A stretch of DNA of 64,000 nt from Bacteroides salyersiae WAL 10018 = DSM 18765 = JCM 12988 (GTDB lineage: Bacteria; Bacteroidota; Bacteroidia; Bacteroidales; Bacteroidaceae). Location of the stretch: positions 1,115,278 through 1,179,277 of the forward strand of contig NZ_KB905467.1 in assembly GCF_000381365.1 (NCBI RefSeq). The letters are read 5' to 3'. The position numbers were made by a program, and so were the translations under genes. Below the pieces are notes generated by a model that searched no databases, had not been told where the DNA came from, and worked only from the letters and a program-made list of their open reading frames with translations. Every line of letters starts with the position of its first letter. Positions within the stretch are counted from its first letter, which is position 1. This document shows, one piece after another, positions 7,534 to 14,272 of this stretch.

Positions 7534-9291
7534 TTATTCCTTGATATCTACGATCAGATTCAGTTCATCAAGTTGTGACGGATCGAGTGCTGCCGGAGCA
7601 TCCAACATCACATCACGACCGGAATTGTTTTTCGGGAATGCAATACAATCGCGGATTGAATCCAGACCTGCAAAGAGCGATACCCAACGGTCGAGACCGT
7701 AAGCCAAACCGCCGTGAGGAGGAGCGCCGAATTTGAATGCATTCATCAGGAAGCCAAACTGTTCTTGTGCCTTTTCGGGGGTAAAGCCCAAGATTTCGAA
7801 CATCTTTGCCTGTAGTTGTGCGTCGTGGATACGGATTGACCCGCCTCCTACTTCCACACCATTGACAACCATATCATAAGCATCTGCGCGAACAGCAGCC
7901 GGATCGGTATCCAACAGATGGATATCTTCGTCTTTCGGATGCGTAAACGGATGGTGCATCGCCATCAGACGGCCTTCTTCTTCACTCCATTCAAACATCG
8001 GGAAATCTATTACCCAAAGACAAGCAAACTTGTTCTTATCACGCAATCCCAACTGCTTACCCATTTCAAGACGCAGTTCACAAAGTTGTTTCCGGGTCTT
8101 CATGGTATCATCGCCGGACAGTATCAAAATCAAATCGCCCGGTTTAGCTCCAAAAGCTTCTTTCATCTGCTGAAGCACCTCTTGTGTATAGAATTTGTCA
8201 ACACTCGATTTTACCGTACCATCGGCTTCTACACGTGCATATACCATTCCTTTGGCACCGATTTGCGGTCTTTTTACGAATTCCGTCAATGCATCCAATT
8301 GCTTACGGGTATAACTTGCAGCACCTTCGGCACAAATACCGCCGATATAGGTCGCATTGTCGAATACGGAAAAGCCGTGACCTTTCATGATATCCATCAA
8401 TTCTACGAATTTCATTCCGAAACGCAGGTCCGGTTTGTCACTGCCGTAATATTTCATGGCATCGCTCCAAGGCATGCGTATAAACGGCTCTGTCAGTTCC
8501 ACTCCACGAAGTGTTTTGAACAGATGTTTTGCCATGCCTTCGAATGTAGCGATAATGTCTTCTTGTTCAACGAAGCTCATCTCGCAGTCTATTTGGGTAA
8601 ATTCCGGTTGACGGTCGGCGCGAAGGTCTTCGTCACGGAAACATTTTGCAATCTGGAAATAACGGTCGAAGCCGGCCACCATTAACAGTTGCTTTAAAGT
8701 CTGCGGAGATTGGGGCAAAGCATAAAACTGTCCCGGATTCATACGTGAGGGAACTACAAAATCGCGGGCGCCTTCGGGAGTAGAACCTACCAATACCGGA
8801 GTTTCTACTTCGATAAATCCTTGTTCATCCAGATATTTACGTACCTCTATCGTCATTTTATGGCGCAATTCCAAATTGGAACGAACGGCATTACGACGCA
8901 GATCGAGATAACGGTATTTCATACGGATGTCATCTCCCCCGTCCGTATTATCTTCAATCGTAAAAGGAGGAGTTACGGCTGCATTTAGAATATTCAGTTC
9001 CGATACGATGATTTCGATATCTCCCGTAGGAATATTTGAGTTTTTGCTGAAACGTTCGTTTACAACTCCGGTTATCTGGATAACGAATTCGCGTCCCAGT
9101 TTGTTAGCTTGTTCACATAGTTCGGCGTTTACTTCTTCGTTGAAAACCAATTGAGTGATGCCGTAGCGATCGCGGAGATCAATAAAAGTCATACCTCCCA
9201 TTTTACGGCTGCGCTGTACCCATCCGGACAGCGTTACTTGCTTGTTTACATCAGAGATTCTAAGTTCTCCACACGTGTGTGTTCTAAACAT
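7534..9291 (-). CDS. aspS: Aspartyl-tRNA synthetase
   Basis: Charges tRNA-Asp with aspartate. The 585-residue bacterial-type protein has an N-terminal OB-fold anticodon-binding domain (about 1-110), the class II catalytic core with FVVPSRMNPGQFYALPQSPQ and the motif 2 stretch FRDEDLRADRQPEFTQ, a bacterial GAD insertion, and motif 3 GLAYGLDRWVSLFAG near the C terminus. A -7 box (TACTTTTG on the minus strand at 9335-9342) precedes it. The gtrA-like gene follows directly. Confidence 0.98.
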   Translation of the reverse strand: MFRTHTCGELRISDVNKQVTLSGWVQRSRKMGGMTFIDLRDRYGITQLVFNEEVNAELCEQANKLGREFVIQITGVVNERFSKNSNIPTGDIEIIVSELNILNAAVTPPFTIEDNTDGGDDIRMKYRYLDLRRNAVRSNLELRHKMTIEVRKYLDEQGFIEVETPVLVGSTPEGARDFVVPSRMNPGQFYALPQSPQTLKQLLMVAGFDRYFQIAKCFRDEDLRADRQPEFTQIDCEMSFVEQEDIIATFEGMAKHLFKTLRGVELTEPFIRMPWSDAMKYYGSDKPDLRFGMKFVELMDIMKGHGFSVFDNATYIGGICAEGAASYTRKQLDALTEFVKRPQIGAKGMVYARVEADGTVKSSVDKFYTQEVLQQMKEAFGAKPGDLILILSGDDTMKTRKQLCELRLEMGKQLGLRDKNKFACLWVIDFPMFEWSEEEGRLMAMHHPFTHPKDEDIHLLDTDPAAVRADAYDMVVNGVEVGGGSIRIHDAQLQAKMFEILGFTPEKAQEQFGFLMNAFKFGAPPHGGLAYGLDRWVSLFAGLDSIRDCIAFPKNNSGRDVMLDAPAALDPSQLDELNLIVDIKE

Positions 9292-9298
9292 ATCCTTA

Positions 9299-9342
9299 AT
9301 TTACAATTAGACGATTTACTATTTTACAATTTTGCAAAAGTA
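9299..9342 (-). promoter_or_regulatory. aspS -7 box within a dispersed-repeat leader
   Basis: Minus strand reads TACTTTTG at 9342-9335, a consensus -7 element. Between it and the start codon lies a copy of the AATCGTAAAT-type repeat; the plus strand contains ATTAGACGATTTAC, also present as its complement near 47199. Confidence 0.55.
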
Positions 9343-9351
9343 CACAAATTC

Positions 9352-10380
9352 TTAATCCTTTCGGGTTAATTTCTTAATAATTTTCTGATTTTTGTGGGTA
9401 ATGTTGTCTACAATAGCTTCGTTGATCATTCTAATGCCGTTTACGTATTCCTGTGCCCTCTGCAATACATTTGCATTGTCTTTTTCCACGGTTGTTTTGG
9501 GCACGATAACCCGTAACCCTTTTTGTATAATTTTGATGTTTACATTCTCATCAGCCTGCATCGGATCACCGTCAAAATGAATGACTCCCGGTTTGGAACG
9601 ATGAATGCGCAAGTTTTTACAACGGAAAGTTTTGATACGGCTATTTTGATCGATGGTTTTATTGAACAGTTGGAAGGCGAGCGACGGTACGTCCAGAACG
9701 GTGAACGGTTCAAGAATGGTAACATCCAGAAGACCGTCTGTCAGGGTGGCTTGTGGTGCTATATAGGCGTTGTTGCCATATTGTGACGCATTCCCGCATG
9801 CAATGAGAAATGCCTTATATTTATAGGTACCGTCTTCGGTTTCCAGTTCGTAAGTTTCGGGTTGATAAGTCAGACTCTCCTGCAATGTTTTTTCCAGATA
9901 GGTCAATAATCCGCGTTTTCCGGCATTGGCAAATTTCAGACTGACGAAAGCGTCGAATCCTACTCCGCAAGTACAAAAAAAATCTGTACCGTTGATCTTA
10001 CCATAATCTATAATGTCGCATATCCCGTCGTTGATTATCTCCAATGCCTTTTTAGGCTCCATCGGGATATGCAGATGTCTTGCAAGTCCGTTGCCCGATC
10101 CGCATGGGATGATGCCGAGTGCTGTTTCCGTATGTACCAGCGAGCGTCCTATCTCGTTGATCGTTCCGTCACCACCGATAGCTACCACTACATCGGTTTT
10201 CATTTCCGCAGCTTGGGCAGCAATCTCTATGGCATGACCGGCTCTTTTTGTATACACCACATCCCAAGTATACTTCTCCTTATCTATTTTTTCGTCTAAT
10301 AGATTAAGAATAAGCTCCTTACTCTGTGTGCCTGAAATCGGATTGACGATGAATATTAATTTCTTCATGTTTTCGTTCAT
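9352..10380 (-). CDS. Diacylglycerol/sphingosine kinase-family lipid kinase
   Basis: A 342-residue lipid kinase of the DagK/YegS family, which phosphorylates diacylglycerol or a related lipid using ATP. Visible landmarks are NPISGTQS (13-20), the active-site loop AIGGDGTINEIGRS near 83-96, and GSGNGLARHL near 117. The start could be Met1 or Met5 (MKKLIFIVNP). It is divergent from serine palmitoyltransferase, whose product feeds sphingolipids, so a sphingoid base is a possible substrate; that is inference. The minus-strand -7 box TACTTTTG sits at 10407-10414. Confidence 0.88.
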   Translation of the reverse strand: MNENMKKLIFIVNPISGTQSKELILNLLDEKIDKEKYTWDVVYTKRAGHAIEIAAQAAEMKTDVVVAIGGDGTINEIGRSLVHTETALGIIPCGSGNGLARHLHIPMEPKKALEIINDGICDIIDYGKINGTDFFCTCGVGFDAFVSLKFANAGKRGLLTYLEKTLQESLTYQPETYELETEDGTYKYKAFLIACGNASQYGNNAYIAPQATLTDGLLDVTILEPFTVLDVPSLAFQLFNKTIDQNSRIKTFRCKNLRIHRSKPGVIHFDGDPMQADENVNIKIIQKGLRVIVPKTTVEKDNANVLQRAQEYVNGIRMINEAIVDNITHKNQKIIKKLTRKD

Positions 10381-10406
10381 GCTATATTTTTATCGATTGT
10401 GATCGA

Positions 10407-10414
10407 CAAAAGTA
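10407..10414 (-). promoter_or_regulatory. -7 box of the lipid kinase gene
   Basis: Minus-strand TACTTTTG fits TAnnTTTG and lies about 27 nt before the start codon. Confidence 0.5.
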
Positions 10415-10508
10415 ATATAAATTTCTAAATTTTAAGTCTCCTCATCTCTCCAAAAGCATAAAGAGCATATTTTTTCTACTAAAAAGAACAGCTGAAAACA
10501 AATTTTGT

Positions 10509-10516
10509 TATCTTTG
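10509..10516 (+). promoter_or_regulatory. -7 box of the serine palmitoyltransferase gene
   Basis: TATCTTTG followed by C, a consensus -7 box about 88 nt before the spt start, giving a leader of roughly 80 nt. The -33 region is poorly conserved. Confidence 0.6.
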
Positions 10517-10603
10517 CCCCCTGTTTTAAACAGTTATTAAGGATAAAAAGGATTTGGACTGTTGTCTATCAGTAACCAATAAGCGAATAATAAATAACAA
10601 TTC

Positions 10604-11788
10604 ATGGGATTATTACAAGAGAAGTTAGCTAAATACGACTTGCCACAACAGTATATGGCAATGGGCGTATACCCCTATTTTCGTGAGATAGAAGGGAAAC
10701 AAGGTACAGAGGTGAATATGGGCGGACACAAAGTTCTGATGTTCGGCTCAAACGCATATACCGGCCTTACCGGAGACGAAAGAGTTATTGAAGCTGGTAT
10801 TAAAGCTATGAAAAAATACGGTTCCGGTTGTGCCGGTTCACGCTTCCTGAATGGTACGCTCGACTTGCATGTGAAGTTGGAGAAGGAATTGGCTGCTTTT
10901 GTCGGTAAAGAAGATGCCCTTTGTTTTTCTACCGGATTCACAGTGAATTCTGGTGTAATAGCTTGTTTGACTGATCGTAATGATTATATTATTTGTGATG
11001 ACCGCGACCACGCTTCTATCGTAGACGGACGTCGTTTATCATTCTCTCAGAATTTGAAGTACAAACACAATGATATGGCCGATCTGGAGAAACAGCTTCA
11101 AAAGTGTAATCCGGATTCTGTAAAGCTGATTATCGTGGATGGTGTATTCTCTATGGAAGGTGATTTAGCTAATTTGCCCGAAATAGTGCGTTTGAAACAT
11201 AAATATAATGCTACTATCATGGTGGACGAAGCTCATGGATTGGGTGTATTCGGAAAACAGGGACGCGGCGTTTGCGACCATTTCGGTCTGACAGACGAAA
11301 TCGACCTGATTATGGGTACTTTCAGTAAATCGTTGGCTTCTATCGGCGGTTTTATTGCGGCTGACGAGTCGATCATTAACTGGTTGCGCCATACTGCACG
11401 TACTTATATTTTCAGTGCTTCCAATACTCCGGCTGCTACGGCTTCTGCTTTAGAAGCTCTTCATATTATCCAGAATGAACCGGAAAGACTTGAAGCGTTG
11501 TGGGAAGCTACGAATTATGCATTGAAACGTTTCCGTGAAGCCGGTTTTGAGATTGGTGCTACGGAATCTCCTATCATACCGCTTTATGTACGCGATACAG
11601 ACAAGACTTTCATGGTTACCAAGTTGGCATTTGATGAAGGGGTGTTTATTAATCCGGTTATTCCGCCGGCATGTGCACCTCAAGATACATTGGTGCGTGT
11701 TGCGTTGATGGCTACGCATACGAAAGAACAGATAGATTCTGCGGTAGATAAGTTGGTGAAATGCTTCAAGCAACTGGAAATTCTCTAA
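10604..11788 (+). CDS. spt: Serine palmitoyltransferase (sphingolipid synthesis)
   Basis: PLP enzyme condensing serine with a fatty acyl-CoA, the first step of sphingolipid synthesis, a trait of Bacteroides membranes. The 394-residue alpha-oxoamine synthase has the expected fold-type I landmarks: FGSNAYTGL near 48, GSGCAGSRFLNGT near 85, MVDEAHGLGVFG near 205 and the PLP lysine in GTFSKSLASIGG near 243. 8-amino-7-oxononanoate synthase and glycine C-acetyltransferase are close relatives. The N-terminal MGLLQEKLAKYDLPQQYMAMGVYPYFREI region and the lack of biotin genes favour Spt. The neighbouring lipid kinase is divergent. Confidence 0.9.
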   Translation: MGLLQEKLAKYDLPQQYMAMGVYPYFREIEGKQGTEVNMGGHKVLMFGSNAYTGLTGDERVIEAGIKAMKKYGSGCAGSRFLNGTLDLHVKLEKELAAFVGKEDALCFSTGFTVNSGVIACLTDRNDYIICDDRDHASIVDGRRLSFSQNLKYKHNDMADLEKQLQKCNPDSVKLIIVDGVFSMEGDLANLPEIVRLKHKYNATIMVDEAHGLGVFGKQGRGVCDHFGLTDEIDLIMGTFSKSLASIGGFIAADESIINWLRHTARTYIFSASNTPAATASALEALHIIQNEPERLEALWEATNYALKRFREAGFEIGATESPIIPLYVRDTDKTFMVTKLAFDEGVFINPVIPPACAPQDTLVRVALMATHTKEQIDSAVDKLVKCFKQLEIL

Positions 11789-11814
11789 AAATCCTATCAT
11801 TTAAGAAATATGAA

Positions 11815-11854
11815 GAAGAGAGGTGTTCAATATCAGAATGCCTCTCTTTTTTTT
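11815..11854 (+). terminator. Intrinsic terminator of spt
   Basis: GAGAGG at 11818-11823 pairs with CCTCTC at 11841-11846, followed by a run of eight T. Confidence 0.85.
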
Positions 11855-11976
11855 AACATTGTTAATTGTCTTTTTCAAGTATTGCTTTCTGTCCGGACAA
11901 ACTATTAATTTCTTAAGTGTAAGAATACGTATTCTTGCATGTAAAGAATGCATTTTAACACAGTCTTAATATTAAT
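11853..11976. promoter_or_regulatory. Conserved 124-bp palindrome-rich element, copy A
   Basis: Contains, in order, TTAACATTGTTAAT (11853-11866, palindromic TTAACA-T-TGTTAA), GTAAGAATACGTATTCTTGC (11919-11938, holding the perfect 16-bp palindrome AAGAATACGTATTCTT), TTAACA (11955-11960) and TTAATATTAAT (11966-11976). Copy B at 38998-39120 has the same blocks with spacings 65/36/11 against 66/36/11 here. It looks like a cluster of regulator-binding sites. The downstream target is unclear: 11977-12277 has no convincing gene, only a 37-codon ORF from 12042 and a weak -7-like TGCATTTG at 12027. Confidence 0.7.
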
Positions 11977-12277
11977 GTTTTCCCGCGAGGAATAGTTATT
12001 CGTTTTCTTAGAAAAATATTCATTTATGCATTTGATATATAATGCTTTATCTAATAGGGGTTACCTTCTGTAAAATTATCCTGGTCGGTCGGATTTCAAA
12101 AGACACTTTTCTTGTACTTGTCAATATGACAATTAACTTCAATTATATATTTTAAATATACGTACCATATTTTTTGATTTTTTTTATTGGGTACTTTGCT
12201 TTCGGATTATCGTATGAACTTTATATTATTGATGTTTTTAGTTTTTTATTATGATGGAGTAATAGTGAATTATGTTA

Positions 12278-12319
12278 ATCCCAATCAAGAAATGTGTTTG
12301 TTTTTTTCTTGGTTGGGAT
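12278..12319 (-). terminator. 15-bp hairpin ending the DUF1622 operon
   Basis: ATCCCAATCAAGAAA (12278-12292) pairs with TTTCTTGGTTGGGAT (12305-12319) with one G-T pair around a 12-nt loop. It lies 25 bp beyond the stop of the minus-strand gene at 12344, so it probably ends that operon. No U-run follows on the minus strand; T-rich sequence follows on the plus strand. Confidence 0.6.
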
Positions 12320-12343
12320 CATTTTGTTTTACTTTTCCTGTAA

Positions 12344-12526
12344 TTATCCTCTGCTTCCGAGGCTGTTTAGATCGGGATTTAGTTCCTTAACTACTTCCTG
12401 AACCTCTTTTTTGGTGACTTTACTGTATACTGCTATTTGTTGTCCAGGCAATACCTCTTGTTTCTTACTTTCAATCTTCAATTGCACTTTTCCTTTTTTA
12501 GAGGAAACTTTTTTCTTTGTATCCAT
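12344..12526 (-). CDS. Small lysine-rich protein of unknown function
   Basis: A 60-residue basic protein from ATG 12526 (MDTKKKVSSKKGK). A GTG start at 12583 would overlap the preceding gene and add 19 residues; the ATG, with AAAAGAT just upstream, is the better choice. Several Lys clusters and a VQEVVKELNP stretch are seen; no domain was recognised. It follows the DUF1622 gene closely and shares its terminator, so they are likely cotranscribed. Function unknown. Confidence 0.55.
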   Translation of the reverse strand: MDTKKKVSSKKGKVQLKIESKKQEVLPGQQIAVYSKVTKKEVQEVVKELNPDLNSLGSRG

Positions 12527-12572
12527 ATCTTTTGGGTTTAAGTTAATGCTTCTGTAAACAGAACGAGTTCTT

Positions 12573-12929
12573 TTATGGTTCACCGGATTCTTCGTTTTCT
12601 GCTTCTAATTCTTTAATTTCTTTATTTAGGAATACAGATAATACTGTGCGTAGTACAACGATTCCTCCTAAAATGGCAAGTTCGTTGAGAGTCGGTTCCA
12701 ATACGGTTTTCAAAATATCCGAAGCGATGAGAAATTCAAGACCTAAGAGTAGGTAAGTCCCGAAAGTAGCCCGTAGTCTCCGGATATTGATTGAGGTGTA
12801 TTTTCCGGTGAATCTTTTCAATTCATTAATTATAAATGCAATAAATGCGATTAAGGCCCCGTAGGTTACGATGAGCAGACTTATCACACTAATGATAGTA
12901 GCGAGAAGATTTAGAAATTGTATAAACAT
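12573..12929 (-). CDS. DUF1622 membrane protein
   Basis: A 118-residue integral membrane protein of the DUF1622 family, with three hydrophobic segments (about 7-33, 53-75, 80-100). Family-typical features are RLRATFGTYLLLGLEFLIASDIL and the end segment ELAILGGIVVLRTVLSVFLNKEI. Function is unknown. No clear -7 box was found in the 226 bp upstream (12930-13155), which otherwise carries only the tRNA-Pro promoter. Confidence 0.8.
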   Translation of the reverse strand: MFIQFLNLLATIISVISLLIVTYGALIAFIAFIINELKRFTGKYTSINIRRLRATFGTYLLLGLEFLIASDILKTVLEPTLNELAILGGIVVLRTVLSVFLNKEIKELEAENEESGEP

Positions 12930-13090
12930 AGTCTTGTTTTATATTTATTATATTAATAATACATTTGGTAGGGTGGTTTGGTTCATTCTCATTGTTAATA
13001 ATATTTTTTTCTTTGAATAAAAAATGATTAGATAAGTAGATGAAGACCAATATGTTGAAAAATAAATGGTAAAAATATTAAGTTTGAGTA

Positions 13091-13120
13091 TTGTTAATTT
13101 AAAAATACTCTCTATCTTTG
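13091..13120 (+). promoter_or_regulatory. Promoter of the tRNA-Pro pair
   Basis: A TTG at 13091-13093 and TATCTTTG at 13113-13120, 19 nt apart, fit the Bacteroides promoter form and end 35 nt before the first tRNA. Confidence 0.65.
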
Positions 13121-13155
13121 CACCGCTTTTCGATAGAACACCACGTTATTTTATT

Positions 13156-13230
13156 CGGGGTGTAGCGCAGTCCGGTTAGCGCACCTGCTTTGGGAGCAGG
13201 GGGTCGTGGGTTCGAATCCCGCTACCCCGA
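13156..13230 (+). tRNA. tRNA-Pro (anticodon TGG), copy 1
   Basis: A full 75-nt cloverleaf: acceptor CGGGGTG with TACCCCG, anticodon arm CCTGC/GCAGG around loop TTTGGGA (anticodon TGG), T-loop TTCGAAT, discriminator A. Confidence 0.95.
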
Positions 13231-13262
13231 CAGTAAAAAAGAAGTTCGATCTGAAAAGTTTT

Positions 13263-13337
13263 CGGGGTGTAGCGCAGTCCGGTTAGCGCACCTGCTTTGG
13301 GAGCAGGGGGTCGTGGGTTCGAATCCCGCTACCCCGA
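13263..13337 (+). tRNA. tRNA-Pro (anticodon TGG), copy 2
   Basis: Identical over 75 nt to the copy at 13156, 32 bp further on, in the same transcript. A recent tandem duplication or gene conversion would explain the identity. Confidence 0.95.
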
Positions 13338-13343
13338 CAATAT

Positions 13344-13380
13344 AAAAAACAGTTACATGAATTCATGTAGCTGTTTTTTT
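13344..13380. terminator. Terminator after the tRNA-Pro pair
   Basis: AAAAAACAG and CTGTTTTTTT flank the palindrome TACATGAATTCATGTA, giving a long hairpin with A-run and T-run. It probably works in both directions, also ending trmN6. Confidence 0.85.
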
Positions 13381-13384
13381 GTTA

Positions 13385-14089
13385 TTACATTTTCAGATAG
13401 TATTCTTTTGTCAGGTCAATATATTCCCGGCTATATTCGTGTCGGGTCAGTTCAATTATCATGTTTTCTATTTGACACTTTTGGTCTTGAAAATTAAAGG
13501 TTATCAGACTACGTTTGGGGGAAAGTCCTGGTTTTGTTATTATATTCAGTTGTTTATAGGGATATAAGGAATAATTGAGGGCTATTTCTTTAACTCTATC
13601 TGAAACATCGGCAGGAACAATGACGGTGAATGCACCATCTGCTGAAAGAAGTTGCGATACTCCTTCTAATAATTCTTTGTAAGTAAGCTCATTGTCATGC
13701 CGTGCAGTATTTCGTTGTTGGTTAGGGCATTTTAGAGAGTCTGTAAAATAGGGAGGGTTGGAAACAATGACATCAAACTGTGCGGTAGAAGTATAATGTT
13801 TGAAATCGGCTTCTACTACTTCTATCCTATCCTGCCATGGAGAATGTGACACATTTTCTATGGCCTGTCTGACGGCGGAGCAATCTATTTCCAATGCAAC
13901 GATAAAAGCTTTGCTGCGTTGGGCAAGCATTAAGGCAACTAAACCGGTGCCGGTTCCGATATCAAGTATTCTTTGTGCGCCATCAACATGAGGCCACGCT
14001 CCTAAAAGTACCCCATCTGTTCCTACTTTCATAGCACATTTGTCATGCCATACGGTAAATTGTTTGAATTGAAAATATGAATTCGCCAT
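13385..14089 (-). CDS. tRNA1(Val) (adenine-37-N6)-methyltransferase, TrmN6/YfiC type
   Basis: SAM-dependent enzyme that methylates A37 of tRNA-Val. The 234-residue protein from ATG 14089 begins MANSYFQFKQFTVWHDKCAMKVGTDG, the family N terminus. It has the SAM-binding motif LDIGTGTGLVALML near 44 and the N6-adenine catalytic tetrapeptide NPPY in VIVSNPPYFTDSL near 113. An upstream in-frame ATG (14233) would add 48 residues but spans the -7 box TATTTTTG (minus strand, 14114-14121), so the shorter start is taken. Confidence 0.88.
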   Translation of the reverse strand: MANSYFQFKQFTVWHDKCAMKVGTDGVLLGAWPHVDGAQRILDIGTGTGLVALMLAQRSKAFIVALEIDCSAVRQAIENVSHSPWQDRIEVVEADFKHYTSTAQFDVIVSNPPYFTDSLKCPNQQRNTARHDNELTYKELLEGVSQLLSADGAFTVIVPADVSDRVKEIALNYSLYPYKQLNIITKPGLSPKRSLITFNFQDQKCQIENMIIELTRHEYSREYIDLTKEYYLKM

Positions 14090-14195
14090 TTTAGTATGTA
14101 TTGTGAGATTTGCCAAAAATAAATAATTTTTATGAGACAACGTTGGATAACTGTTATTATTTGGCATTGTTTTTGTGTTTTTATCGTACATGGGC

Positions 14196-14226
14196 TTTAT
14201 TATTAATGAATAATCGTTTACCTTTG
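14196..14226 (+). promoter_or_regulatory. lon promoter
   Basis: TTTA (14196-14199), 19 nt, TACCTTTG (14219-14226), 46 nt before the lon start. It is back to back with the trmN6 -7 box at 14114-14121. Confidence 0.65.
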
Positions 14227-14272
14227 CAAACAATTTATGCCCATATAAATGACATAAACTAATTTAAAAGAA

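Noticed and set aside
7918..8685. 255-residue plus-strand ORF
   Set aside because: Antisense shadow of aspS, no recognisable features.
12187..12390. 67-residue hydrophobic plus-strand ORF
   Set aside because: TTG start, contains a 15-bp terminator-like hairpin and overlaps the end of a minus-strand gene; kept only as a possibility from ATG 12214.
13297..13497. 66-residue plus-strand ORF beginning MGAGGRGFESRYPDN
   Set aside because: It begins inside tRNA-Pro copy 2 and crosses the terminator.
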